A stretch of DNA of 64,000 bases. It comes from Perognathus longimembris pacificus. Lineage: Eukaryota > Chordata > Mammalia > Rodentia > Heteromyidae. The notes under the pieces were generated by a model. That model was given only the letters and a program-made list of their open reading frames with translations, had not been told where the DNA came from and did not search any database. The stretch lies in the NCBI RefSeq assembly GCF_023159225.1, contig NC_063170.1, positions 29,228,301-29,292,300 of the forward strand. Reading direction: 5' to 3'. A program made the translations under genes and the position numbers. Of this stretch, positions 21,546-32,498 are shown in pieces; the stretch's first letter is position 1; the number at the start of each line of letters is the position of its first letter.

Positions 21546-22204
21546 GGAGTCTTTGCCACAAAAGCCCTTTTTGATTTCCAATTAAAACAACAAGGAGACC
21601 AAGGGGACTAGAGCTTACCTGTACCTTGTCAAGAACTGACCAAATACTTGCCAGAACTCTGCAATGACAAAACTCAGTAGATGTGATGAGTTTTAGCACA
21701 GATATATAGCTAGATGGACATACTAACAAATGACATTTACACAGACATACACACTGTGCACATAGGTTTTACAGCATGCAAAAATGAATTTCAGTAGTAG
21801 ACTCTTTCGGAATTCCAATAGTAAATGACTTTTTTTTTTGCCCAATATTTTAAAACCACGTGGTCGGTTAGAAAAACAATTTTGCTAGCAAACAACAATT
21901 TTCAGATTATCAAATGTTGAAATCATATTTTGATAAACTCCAGTGGGATGCCATGTTGAGGGGGGTGGCAGGAGGACACAAACACACTAATAGAGAACAC
22001 GTGGCATGGCATAATGGCGCCTGAGCTGATGCCTGTTAAACCCAATATCCACCACGTGGTCAATGTTGGAGAAAAGAACTTTTAGATCTTTGCCGACAAA
22101 GCACATTGGTGGTCAAGCCTCAGTTTCGAAGCTCTGTGAAAAGAGGCAGCTTTGTGAGCAAGGCACACAATGATGGTACAACTTGGGAATTTTATAAAGT
22201 AAGC

Positions 22205-22280
22205 AAGTAAGCAGGAAAATGAGAGAGAGAGGGAGAAAAAGGAAGAGAAAGAGAGGAAAAGAGAAAGAGAGAGAGAGCCT
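22205..22280. repeat. (GA)n-rich purine tract
   Basis: About 75 bases of GAGAGAGGGAGAAA-type sequence on the plus strand within element C. Confidence 0.85.
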
Positions 22281-22355
22281 GAATATAAGTGACTTCTAAC
22301 CATTTAAAATTGCTCTTAAAAACCACAGAAAGAGTATCATCAAAACTGGATTTCC

Positions 22356-22573
22356 GGGATGGGGATATGGCCTAGTGGCAAGAGTGCCTGCCTCATATAC
22401 ATGAGGCCCTGGGTTTGTTTCCCCAGCACCACATATACAGAAAATGGCCAGAAGTGGCACTGTGGCTCAAGTGGCAGAGTGCTAGCCTTGAGCAAAAAGA
22501 AGCCAGGGACAGTGCTCAGGCCCTGAGTCCAAGCCCCAGGACTGGCCAAAAAATAAAAATTAAAAAAAAAAAA
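22356..22573 (+). repeat. dimeric SINE (IDL-Geo type)
   Basis: Full-length plus-strand dimer from GGGATGGGGATATGGCCTAG to an A-rich tail, flanked by the direct repeat AAAACTGGATTTCC. It inserted into element C. Confidence 0.92.
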
Positions 22574-22670
22574 ACTGGATTTCCTTCATAGTTAATTTTG
22601 GATCATTCTAGTCTGCTGTCCAAAGCAAACCTTCTATCTCTGTTCTGAGTCTCAGTTTTTCCAGGATCCA

Positions 22671-23208
22671 TGTTGGGGGCTCGGGACCCCCTTCCCCCTA
22701 TCTCCCAGGGGCATGCCTGCTCCCAAATTGTGAAAGAAACTCAGCTTTACCCCTCTGGCCAGCAGAAGGAATAAAGCGTATCTTTGTGGACTTCGCTGAG
22801 CTGAGGAGAAATGCCGAAATCCCCGTCCCCATCAGCCCCCCTCACGTGTCCAACGCAGGAAAGAAATTCCAGGGAGTCGGTCTGGATGGTCTACCAGTCT
22901 CCCCGTCCAGAGGGAGGGCAGAAGAATTTATTACGGTGACAAAGGCGGGAAGGAGAGGAACTTGGGGCGACTAGCTGATTGGCTGAGCTGGGCTGCCCAT
23001 CAGGTGATGTCATGAAACTTCCTCTGTGGGCAGAGACCACAGCCCTCCCAAGAGCCGGATCTCTGGGAGCTCAGCCGCCATGATGGTATGCACGTGTTCG
23101 CCCCCCCCAGGGGTGGGGACTTCTCTTCTGGTTGAAGCCGGAAGATGGGAGTGGCTAGCTTTTTACATTGCCTCAGGGCTGGGGGAAGGGCAGCGTGAAT
23201 CCCCAACA
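22671..23208 (-). repeat. provirus A 3' LTR (538 bp)
   Basis: Plus-strand edges TGTTGGGG and CCCCAACA form an inverted terminal repeat. On the minus strand an AATAAA lies in GTAATAAATTCTTCTGCCC near 22930. It is highly similar to the other LTR once the nested insertion there is removed. Confidence 0.9.
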
Positions 23209-23237
23209 TCTGCTTTTTTTTTTTTTTTTTTTTTTTA
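23209..23237 (-). promoter_or_regulatory. provirus A polypurine tract
   Basis: On the minus strand an A-run followed by GCAGA lies directly before the 3' LTR, the position of plus-strand DNA priming. The A-run has probably expanded. Confidence 0.6.
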
Positions 23238-24595
23238 AATTAGCAGGGGATGCTATAAACACATGGCATATGTAGGCACGAGTCAAATGCAGACATAAAA
23301 TATATATGTGGGGCCCCTTCCACAAAAATGAAGGGGTAAAGTGACCATCCACTTGGCTTAGTCCAGAGAAGTTGGGGTTCATAGCTTGTTTCTGCATCAT
23401 TCAAGATAATGCGGGCATTATTCCTCTTTTGGCGGTGAGGTAGAGGCAGGTTGAAACTTTGGCATCTCTGGTAGTTCACAGTAGCTGGTAACTTAAGCAC
23501 ATGTGGTTAGTAAAACATTCCTTCTTTCATAAACATTGAGGCAAAGGCGCTAAACCTTTGCTCTTACTTTTTAAAAACATTTTTTTATCATGAAACATTG
23601 AGGTTGAGTGTCAAACCCTCAGCTCCTATTTCCCTCCAACAGGGCTCCCTAACAGCAGGGTGAAAGGCAAGGGAGAAACAGTGCAATTCCCTATTTCAGT
23701 CCCTGTGCAAAGCCGTGGCAATATCACCATGGCAAAAATCGTGCCACAAGAGACACTCAAGAAGTCTAGAAGGCAGACAGGGAAAGAAAACTGGCTGTCT
23801 CCTACCGCTATCGGCATTGTGTGAAGGCGGGCTTCCTATATTCTCTTGGAAGAGCAGAAGAAATCCAGTATGGTCCTTGTTTTCCTAGATAAAGCAACAA
23901 GACATTTCTCCAGAGCAAGTGCTCTGGGTTTAGTTTTCCAGTCTGGAAAGGCACATACAATGTTCCATCCCACACTGATTTGGGATGATTTAAAATTTTT
24001 TTAAGATATTTAATATAAGCATAACTATCCTTAATTAATCCTGGGGGCTACTCCCTCTCTTTTGTTTTTTAAAATTATGACACCGGCGGGCACCAGGCAG
24101 GGAGTATGGGTGAAGGTCTTTTCTTCTGTAGCTACTTTCTGCTAAATGGGGCAACGTAATCAAGGGCCCCTGGTCAGCCTGGCACCCTCCAGTGTGGCTG
24201 GAAAAAGTTCCCATCATTACCACAAGAATGGTCACTAGGGCCAGAGGGTGCAATGGTCTCCTCTGGCCAACTCCTGCATCTTGGGAAGTTTCCAGGGCTC
24301 GGACCTCCAGGGTTCAGGTCTGTGTTAGGGTGACAGCTATGAATGGCAAATTCCCAGGTGGTGATCTCAGAAAGAGATGTTATTCTGTTAAACAAGACTT
24401 TTGAAAAGGTCAGGCAAAAGACTGATAAGTTTATAGGGCTAGTTAACATGAATGGCAGAGAACATACCCTGGTTATAAGCCAGGAAAGTTCCATTTGGAG
24501 CATAAATCCAATTGTAAAATGAGCAGGTAAGGAGGAATGACTGAAAGAAGTGTTTAGTGATAGAAAACCGGTTTGGCATAGCCAGTCAGAGGCAA

Positions 24596-24725
24596 AAAAA
24601 AATAGATATATAAATATATTAAATATTAAATATATATAATATATAATATATACTATATGTTATATATTATATATAATATATTAAATATTAAATATATAAA
24701 ATATATTATATATATACACACATAT
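24596..24725. repeat. AT-rich low-complexity (ATATA, TTAAATA units)
   Basis: About 130 bases of almost pure A and T with palindromic TATATA strings. Confidence 0.9.
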
Positions 24726-24941
24726 ATACAACTGGCAGATAAAAAGAAAAATGGACAGGTATTACCTCTCTCTATTTCCCGGCTCTGATCCATTTTGAAA
24801 GGGCAAGACAAGGCAGCTCCGTTTAGGATATGACACCATTCTCCTCTCACTCCACTCGACATTCCTGTCTCCTGGACTGGCTAAGTCCCAGGACTTCCAG
24901 CGCTTGTTGCTGGGATGGCATGCTTCCATCGCATTTATGGG

Positions 24942-25142
24942 TTTTGAACTCGGGGCCTGAGCACTGTCCCTGAGCACTTCTGCTCGAGGCTAGTGCTCTA
25001 TCACTTGAGTCACGGTGCCACTTCCAGCCTTTTGCTGGTTCTCGAGCCATGCTTTCAATCTGGCTCTTTGATGGTTAACTGGGAGGTGGAATTTTAGAGA
25101 GATTTTTCTTTTGCCTGGGCTGGCTTTGAACTGCATCCAAGG
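24942..25142 (-). repeat. composite B1/Geo-like SINE within provirus A module
   Basis: Reversed right half (TTTTGAACTCGGGGCCTGAG) and B1-like part. It occupies the same position as the SINE in element C. Confidence 0.65.
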
Positions 25143-26830
25143 AGTTTAGATATAAAAGCCCTTTTTATTTCCAATTGGAGCAACAAGGAAAACAACAGAG
25201 ATAATTCATTTGTAACTTGTTGAGAGCTGACCAAAAACTGCTTGTTAAAGTTTTGCTGTAACACTTAGAGAACATGAGATCTATGTGCCATCAATCTGAA
25301 TCACGCCATTTGATTTTACTGGCATGTGAAAGAGAACACAGATAAATGACAACCGGGAGCAAAGGGTTAAAGAAGTGTGGAATTTTCAGTTTTAGCAGTG
25401 GCTGCGTCTTTCATCCCCAAATTAGCAGGTTCTATGCCATGTGATGGAGAGATCTGGGCAAGGCTGCAGTCGCATCTCTGGATAGACTGTCACATCTCGT
25501 TTTGGGTTGCCTGCAAAATTTCTACACAGACTGGTTGATATTTAAAATCCCCCAACATTTCTGGCTTTTGTAGGCTGATGCCCTTCTGGTTGAAGCAGGG
25601 TAAAAGGATTTTCTTAATCACACAATCCACATGGCTATCTCTGTGGCCACCAACATAACTATGATGATTTAACATGGAGTAACTGTTAGGATAGGACTAT
25701 TCAAATCCTCACAGGGCTCATAAATTGTTCGAGCAGTTTCCAATGCAAGAGAGAGAGAGAGAGAGAGAGACACCAAGGAATCGTTAGTAGTGAAACCAGG
25801 TAGCTTGGGAACAGACAGTTAGCACACGCGTTGGACCTGCATCCTAGGAAACAAAATGTTTAATTTTGGGCTAGGAAAATTTAGGTTAATAGTCACATTT
25901 GTATGAAATGATTCCGATTTCTTGATCTTGAGAGTTTATGAGAACACAGGAGAGAAAAATGGGAAGGCAAAATCTTAATTTATGCCAAAGAATTGTCAGG
26001 ACTAGATGTACACTTGACTTTTAACACACTGAATATAAAGAATAGCACACTGGTTTTATACCATTGTACTTATACCACATGCTGTATATTTGAACCTTTT
26101 TGGAGTTTTTCTTAGACATATTTGCTTGCACCTGAACATTGGGCTGAAAACCTATTTTGTTCTGCTTTTAAATCTTACCAACAGACAAACAGACATACAG
26201 ACACACACAGACAATGCATATAACTTTGAGCACTCTTAAAATTGCTTTTTGATTGGCCATTTAAGTTTTCTGGAATTCCAGTGGCAAATGGTATTATTTT
26301 GCCCATAATAGAACCACATGGTTGATAAAAAACAACAACAAAAAACTTTTTCAGTAAACCAAAATTTTCACAGGTTATCTGAGAAGCCACATTTTGAGAA
26401 ACCAGTTTAGCTCCTGTGGGGAGCTTAAGGGAGACAGGACATGAACACAGACAGCAAGCTCACAGAAAAACACTTTCATCTTCCAGCATCTGAATTGCAA
26501 GGCACCTTTGAAATGCAAGGCCAAAGTTACAGAGTTCAGAGTGGGGGCAGGGTTACCGGGAGCTGGAGACTCCAAGTTCCTGCTCTGCCTCTAGGAATTT
26601 GACACGCCCATCACCTGGGGGATGGGTGGGACTCTACCTTCAAGAGTTTTTGGAACCTTGAGGGAACCAAGATGGAGGAATCTATTGCCTGCCACGTGGC
26701 CAATGCTAGAGAAAACAGGATTTAGCCAACAACCAGCAGAACTTAACTGAATCTCCAAGCTTAACAAACATCAATAACATGAGCAGAAAACCTTTCTTTG
26801 CGTCTTTCAAAGCAGCTTTTTTTTTTTTTC

Positions 26831-27019
26831 CAGTCCTGGGCCTTGGACTCAGGGCCTGAGCACTGTCCCTGGCTTCTTTTTGCTCAAGGCTAGCACTCTG
26901 CCACTTGAGCCACAGCACCACTTCTGGCCGTTATCCATATATGTGGTACTGGGGAATTGAACCCAGGGCTTCATGTATACGAGGCAGGCTCTCTTGCCAC
27001 TAGGCCATATTCCCAGCCC
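26831..27019 (-). repeat. dimeric SINE (IDL-Geo type), specific to provirus A
   Basis: Complete reversed dimer, flanked by TCAAAGCAGCTTTT. It is absent from the matching place in provirus B (near 39110), so it inserted after the two modules separated. Confidence 0.9.
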
Positions 27020-27279
27020 TCAAAGCAGCTTTTAAAAATCACATCAGACAAGCAAACTTTCCATCTATCCAGAAAAAACTCCTCCAGTTTTTGGTATCTT
27101 TGAACTGGTAATTATAGGAAATCCAACCAAATTATTTATTGCTGTATCAAAACTCTTTGTTTCCCTTTTCAATATTTCATTTTAGTTGAAAAAATTTGAG
27201 GCTTTTCCTTGTTCTAATTTCACCCATAAGCTATTTGTCAGGAGAGAGAGAAACACAGCAGCTGCACAATGTGGGGTTT

Positions 27280-27838
27280 GAGCTCACAGGCCAGTAGCAG
27301 GCTTCGGCCCCGCCCAGCGGCAGCGGCGGGAAAACAGCACAAAGGTAACAATACAGACTGACTCCGCTGCCGTGGCCATGTTGCCGGGGCCCAGCGCATG
27401 CCACCACTCGCAAACCCAAGCAGGGCGCCGGCCCTGGTGGCTGCAAACGCCTTGCGCTGTCACCGCCCAAGGCTGCGCGGGCCCCAGATTGTCCTCCGCA
27501 CCTGCCCCGCGACCTGTCCGCAGATCGGGACCTGGAAACGCCAGGTGAGCGGGGCTCCCGGGCCAGATGGTGGCACCCACTCCAGGAGCTGCATCCGCCT
27601 GCGCAGTGCTCCCTTGCTTCGTCTCTGCAGGATGTGCGCCCCGCTCCGCCCTGCCTGGCATGAAGCTGCCATGGCGGGCCAACTCTTTCCAGTGCCGCTT
27701 CCGCAAGCCCATCCCTGTTCTCTCTCTATTCGTTTGTCGCCCCTCTGTGCGGGCACTTTCTCCTCTGCACCCAATCACTCAGCGAAGTCTGTGGGGTTAC
27801 TGAACCCCGAAATTCCTGGCCGTGTGTTCCTCTGCCCA
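27280..27838 (-). other. GC- and CpG-rich leader segment of provirus A
   Basis: About 550 bases between the noncoding module and the primer-binding site are strongly GC- and CpG-rich (for example CCCCGCCCAGCGGCAGCGGC near 27307), unlike the AT-richer module. Open frames exist on both strands, up to 164 codons on the minus, but none resembles gag. It could be a packaging leader or captured host CpG-island sequence. Confidence 0.5.
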
Positions 27839-27856
27839 CCCTGCGTTCGGGCGCCA
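27839..27856 (-). promoter_or_regulatory. provirus A primer-binding site, tRNA-Lys type
   Basis: The minus strand reads TGGCGCCCGAACGCAGGG, two bases from the end of the 5' LTR. The first 12 bases are the Lys-3 primer complement and the rest has a small change. Confidence 0.9.
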
Positions 27857-27858
27857 GA

Positions 27859-28914
27859 TGTTGGGGGCTCGGGACCTCCTTTCCCCTATCTCCCAGGGGG
27901 ATGCCTGATGTGGGGACTGCTTTCTCTGCTCCGGCTCAAATGCTTATTCCTTTCTCTCTTATTACCCTCGTATCGTCTTCTCCCCCAACCCTCGGCCTGC
28001 AGGTCTGTCGGGGTGAGACGTAGGGGCGTCTCCGTCCTGGCTGCGCGCGACCCGCGTGGCAATGTGACCGCTATCCTACTCTGGGAGCTACGGACATGGA
28101 CCACGGAGTCAGCTTCTGAGAGGGAACTAACTTTATTGAGAGAGGGGCAAGGGTAGATGATCAGGGGAAGGGGGTTGGCCAGGATTCCCATAGGCCACGA
28201 GCTGTCAGGTGACCTCCAAGGGGCTGGTCACTTGACCTCCAAGGGGCTACGTCACTCTGAGTGCGCCAAACCAGGGCGGGGCTGGTAGGCGCCAGGCTGG
28301 CTGCCAGCTAAGTCGGGGGTCTCTCTGCCCGACCGGTTTCTCCGGATTCCAATGTAGAGAGGATGGAAGGGCTGCATTCCCCAGCTGGGGGAGGTGCATC
28401 AGGCCCCTTCCATCTAGGGGGGAAGATGGACCCCAACACCTGATCCCAAATTGTGAAAGAAACTCGGCTTTACCCCTCTGGCCAGCAGAAGGAATAAAGC
28501 GTATCTTTGTGGATGTCACTGAGCTGAGGAGAAATGCCGAAATCCCCGTCCCCATCAGCCCCCCTCACGTGTCCAATGCAGGAAAGAAATTCCAGGGAGT
28601 CGGTCTGGGTGGTCTACCGGTCTCCCCGTCCAGAGGGAGGGCAGAAGAATTTATTATGGTGACAAAGGCGGGAAGGAGAGGGATTTGGGGTGACTACCTG
28701 ATTGGTTGAGCTGGGCTGCCCATCAGGTGATGTTATGAAACTTCCTCTGTGGGCAGAGACCACAGCCCTCCCAAGAGCCGGGTCTCTGGGAGCTCAGTCA
28801 CCATGATGGCCCCCAGGGGCGGGGACTTCTCTTCTGGTTAAAGCCGGAGGATGGGAGTGGCTAGCTTTTTACACTGCCCCAGGGCTGGGGGAAGGGTAGC
28901 GTGAATCCCCAACA
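27859..28914 (-). repeat. provirus A 5' LTR, split by a solo LTR
   Basis: It matches 22671-23208 from TGTTGGGGGCTCGGGACC onward, breaks at 27909, resumes at 28444 and ends GAATCCCCAACA at 28914. Without the insert it is about 521 bp. The two LTRs differ by scattered substitutions and a short indel in the region near 23100/28810. Confidence 0.9.
27904..28443 (-). mobile_element. solo LTR nested in provirus A 5' LTR (530 bp)
   Basis: Ends are TGTGGGGAC at 27909 and ACCCCAACA at 28438, flanked by CCTGA at 27904-27908 and 28439-28443, a 5-bp duplication. An AATAAAG on the minus strand (near 28130) suggests minus orientation. The sequence is unrelated to LTR A except for the terminal CCCCAACA. 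Confidence 0.85.
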
Positions 28915-28920
28915 GATCCA

Positions 28921-29266
28921 CACCCATCAATCCTTCAAGTGTGCCCCCTTTTGCCTCTAATGCTTCAACTAGTTCTCCTCCTTAGATAATACATGCACTG
29001 AAGTATCTCTTATTTAAAAAGAAACAAAGAAAAATGAATGTGTTCCATAACCCCTTCATTCCCCATTATCCCTCTCTCCTTCTCCCCATTAGCAAATGTC
29101 TTCCTGTTGTTTAAACTTACCCCCAAATTCCATGAGACATTTCTCCATACCTCAGAAAATTCCACCTACCAAGCCCAGTACATACACTTTTAAATGAATA
29201 TCTCTGCCATATCTCAAAACCCATCAATAGCAACATCACTTTCACAATTCATAGGCACACATTTTT

Positions 29267-29270
<4 letters not shown>
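28921..29270. other. intergenic, nothing recognised
   Basis: AT-rich flank after provirus A. It could be the rest of element C, but no LTR edge is seen. Confidence 0.35.
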
Positions 29271-29271
<1 letters not shown>

Positions 29272-29324
<53 letters not shown>

Positions 29325-29490
29325 CCAGTCCTGAGGCTTGAATTAGGGACTGCACACTGTCACTAAATCTCAAGGCCAGTATGTTGCCACTTGAGCTCCA
29401 ATTTCGGATTCTTGGTGGTGAATTAAAGATACGTGTTTTGTGGACTTTCCTACTCATGCTAGCTTCAAATAGTGATCCTCAGATTTTAGT
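29272..29490 (-). repeat. (TG)n microsatellite joined to composite SINE
   Basis: A TG run of about 25 units (29272-29322) abuts a reversed B1/Geo composite (29325-29490) and probably grew from its tail. Confidence 0.75.
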
Positions 29491-29737
29491 TGCCGCGGGC
29501 CAGCCACAGCAGGGACAAGGATTCCAAGGGGCCAGGGGATTGATGATGAAGGAGATGGAGAAGAAGGTGGATGGCACAACTCTGTTTATTTCAGCAAAGG
29601 CCTTAGCTATATATACCTTTATTTGTCACAAGTTTGCATAATATCCTACGACCCACTGATGAGGTTGTGGGGGCGGGGGGGGGCGAAGTACAGACAGTAG
29701 GCATCCTTCTTCATTCTATTTCTTTTTTATTTTTTTT

Positions 29738-29928
29738 GCCAGTCCTGGGCCTTGGACTCAGGGCCTGAGCACTGTCCCTGGCTTCTTTTTGCTCAAGGCT
29801 AGCACTCTGCCACTTGAGTCACAGCGCCACTTCTGGCCATTTTCTGTATATGTGGTACTGGGGAATCATACCCAGGGCCTCATGTATATGAGGCAGGCAC
29901 TCTTGCCACTAGGCCATATCCCCAGCCC
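29738..29928 (-). repeat. dimeric SINE (IDL-Geo type)
   Basis: Complete reversed dimer with T-run, flanked by TTCTTTTTATTTTT-like direct repeats. Confidence 0.9.
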
Positions 29929-29943
29929 CTTCTTTTTATTTTT

Positions 29944-31925
29944 AATGGCAGAATATCATTCTTTTTTATTTCTATTTTCAAACTGATGTACAGAGAGGTT
30001 ACAATTTCATATGTTAAGCATTGGATACATTTCTTTTACTGTTTGTTACCTCCTCCCTCATTCCCCCCTCCCCTTCCCCCTTTCCCTTCTTCCCCCAGTT
30101 GTTCAGTTCATTTACACCAAACCATTTTGCAAGTAATGCTTTTGTAGTTGTTTGTCTTTTTTACCCTGTGTCTCTCGATTTCAGTGTTCCCCTTCAGTTT
30201 CCTAGTTCTAATACCAGAATTTTATTGAGAATTTTTGCATCAATGTTCATCAGGGAAATTGGTCTATAGTCCTCTTTCTGTGATGAGTCCCTGCCTGGTT
30301 TTGGGGTGAGGGTTATACTGGCATCATAGAATGTGTTTCGTAGTGAACTTTCTCTTTCAATTTCATTGAAGAGTTTGAGAAATATTGGTGTAAGATCTGT
30401 TTTGAAAGCCTTGTAGAATTCTGCTGTGAATCCGTCTGGACCTGGGCTTTTCTTGGATGGGAGATCTCTTATTGCCATTTCTGTTTCAATGCTGTATATG
30501 ATGGGTCTGTTTAGAAGGTTTAAATCTTCGTGGTTGTGTTTGGGGATATCAATTTTTTCTTGGAAATCGTCCATTTCTTCCAGGTTCTCGAATTTGTTGT
30601 TGTAAAGGTTTGCAAAATAGTCCCTTATTGTGTTCTGAATTTTGTTTGTTTCTGTGGTGATGTTACTTGTTTCATCTCTGATCTTTATTTGGGTCTGCTG
30701 CCCTCGTTTTTTCAGCAGATTTGGTAGGGGTATATCTATCTTGTTAACTTTTTCAAAGAACCAACTCTTCATTTTGTTGAATCTTTCGATTTTTTTGACT
30801 CTAAGTCATTTAATTCTGATTTGGTTTTAATTATTTGCTTCCGTCTATTGTAATGTAGTCCATCAATGTTTTTTTGATGAAGTTGGGTGCTCCCATATTT
30901 GGGGTGTAGATATTTAGGATGGTTATATCCTCCTGTAGGAGAGATACTTTTATTAGTATGTAGTAACCTTCTTTGACTCTTCTTACCATTTTTAATTTGA
31001 TGTCAATTTTATCTGATACTAGGATCACAACTCCAGACTGCTTATGGGGGTTGTTTGCTTGGTAGATTTTATTCCAGCCTTTCATTTTTAGAGGATGTTT
31101 TCTTTTGCTTGATAGATGTGTCTCTTGGAGGCAGCAGAAAGATGGATTTTGGTTCTTGATCCAACTTACGAGCCTATGTCTTTTAATTGGAGAATTAAGT
31201 CCATTAATGTTGAGAGGATTGAGAGATGATTGTTTGTTCCTTTCATTATAGCTATCTTTTTAAAAGCTGTGTCTTCCCCATTCTTGATCTAATATTCCGG
31301 TTTTCTATTTAGGGTTCATTTCTCGGTCTGTATTGTGGTCTTGATTATTTTCCATGTGTACTACATCCTTGAAGATTTTCTGTAAAGCTGGTTTGGTGGA
31401 GATATATTGTTTCAGTTTTTCCTTACTGTAGAAGTCTTTTATTTGATCTTCAGCTATGAATGCGAGTTTAGCTGGGTACAGTATTCTTGGTTGATAGTTA
31501 TTTTTCTTTAGGGTGTGACATACCTCATTCCAGGTCTCTGCTGAGAAGTCTGGGGTAATTCTATTTTGTTTTCCTTTGTATGTGATTATTTTCTTCTCCC
31601 TAGCAGCTTTAAGGATTCTTTCCTTGTACTCTATTGATCCTGTTTTGACCACAATGTATCAGTTGGATGTCCTGTTCTGGTCTGGTTGGTTTGGGGTTCT
31701 AAATGCATCTTGTATCTGGATAGGCCTATCCCTCTGGATATTTGGGAAGTTCTCAGCTAGTATTCTGTTAACTAAGTTTTCTATTCCATTGACTTTATCT
31801 AGGTTTTCCTTGTTACTATTAGCCTTAAATTGGGCTTCCTGATTGTGTCTTGGAGCTCCTGGAGTGATCTGTTTTGCCGATTGGATTGGTTTTGTATTGT
31901 TTTTTGTTCTTTCTACTTTATGATC
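29944..31925 (-). mobile_element. L1 with large internal deletions
   Basis: On the minus strand three L1 parts follow one another: ORF1 C-terminus (31652-31305, KKIITYKGKQNRITPDFSAE), endonuclease start of ORF2 (31085-30831, with GVVILVSDKIDIKLK), then fingers and palm of the reverse transcriptase (30772-30194, DLPSKKSPGPDGFTAEFYKA). The sequence then jumps to the 3' UTR signature at 29944-30190. About half of ORF2 is missing in two blocks. No intact frame remains. Confidence 0.85.
30194..30772 (-). pseudogene. L1 ORF2 reverse-transcriptase fragment
   Basis: A 192-codon open stretch of the L1 reverse transcriptase N-terminal half: SPGPDGFTAEFYKAF is the conserved L1 motif and ITLTPKPGRD and YRPISLMNIDAKILNKIL follow. 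It stops just before the catalytic FADD region, which is deleted. Confidence 0.85.
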
Positions 31926-32181
31926 CAGTGGGTCAAATATAGGTAGTCCATAATGCGGTAGATTAACTATGCAACCTCCTACACACTCTCATTTCCTTCT
32001 CTATAATGAAGACAGTGAGAGCCCTTACACATAAATTGCTAGAATGTTTAAATCCTTAATACTCAAAGTGGAGTTCTAAGCCCTTTGACATCACCAGGGA
32101 ACTTCTCAGAAATGCAGAATTCCAGATGCCAAACCAGAAATATGAAATCCGAATCTGCATTTTAAAAATTTCCTGGATGAT
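31926..32181. other. unique intergenic sequence
   Basis: Nothing recognised. Confidence 0.4.
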
Positions 32182-32498
32182 TTGGGCACAGCTTGCTCAT
32201 GCCTGTAATCCTAGCTACTCAGGAGGCTGAGAGATGAGAGTTCAGATTTGAAGCCAGCCTAATCAGGAAAGTCCATGGTATGCTTAGCTCCAATTAACCA
32301 GTTAAGAAGCCAGAGCTATGGTCTGGGAATGTGGCTTAGTGGTAGAGTGCTTGCCTAGCATGTATTCCTCAGCACCATATAAACGGAAAAAGCCACAAGT
32401 GGTACTGTGGCTCAAGTGGTAGAATGCTAGCCTAAAGCACAACAAAGCTAAGAGATCAGGCTCAGGTCCTGAGTTCAAGCCCTAATACCAGCATATAT
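32182..32498 (+). repeat. two SINEs in tandem: B1-like unit then dimeric SINE
   Basis: A B1-like unit (CATGCCTGTAATCCTAGCTA) at 32182-32312 runs into a complete ID-like plus Geo-like dimer (GTCTGGGAATGTGGCTTAGT; GGTACTGTGGCTCAAGTGGT) ending near CCAGC at 32498. Confidence 0.75.

Larger units (their letters stand above)
20901..22664 (-). mobile_element. element C: internal region, noncoding
   Basis: There are no gag, pol or env traces. On the minus strand it shares long stretches with the interior of provirus A and, in its upper half, with 39078-40679 of provirus B. Markers are TTCTGGCAAGTATTTG near 21650, ACCACGTGGT near 21860, and the TTTCCAATT...AACAACAAGGA segment near 21580 shared with A at 25170. 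A B1/Geo SINE at 21380-21545 sits at the same place as in A (24942-25142), so it was part of the ancestral module. Provirus A begins at 22671, so C may continue beyond 28920 or be truncated. Confidence 0.6.
23238..27130 (-). mobile_element. provirus A internal module, noncoding
   Basis: No recognisable retroviral proteins. The stretch of about 25200-27080 matches 39078-40679 of provirus B in the same sense relative to each provirus (for example AAAGAAAGGTTTTCT near 26790, CCACGTGGC near 26695, and the CCTTTGAAATGCAAGGCC region near 26505). Its lower part matches element C. It contains an AT-rich tract (24596-24725), a (GA)n tract (25750-25770) and two SINEs. Confidence 0.6.
22665..28920 (-). 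mobile_element. provirus A: complete LTR retroelement, noncoding interior
   Basis: A two-LTR element with a 6-bp target duplication GATCCA at 22665-22670 and 28915-28920. The LTRs are at 22671-23208 and 27859-28914. A Lys-type primer-binding site on the minus strand sets the orientation. A 6-bp duplication and Lys primer are typical of class II (betaretrovirus-like) elements. The interior (about 4.6 kb) shows no gag, protease, reverse transcriptase, integrase or env homology in any frame that I can recognise, so it looks non-autonomous, comparable in kind (not in sequence) to mouse ETn. Confidence 0.85.

Noticed and set aside
22356..22573. Possible tRNA genes
   Set aside because: A- and B-box-like segments here and in all similar places belong to tRNA-derived SINEs with A-tails and target duplications; they do not fold as full tRNAs by eye.
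27398..28156. 252-codon open frame on the plus strand
   Set aside because: It runs across the primer-binding site and into the nested LTR of provirus A, so it is a by-product of high GC content.
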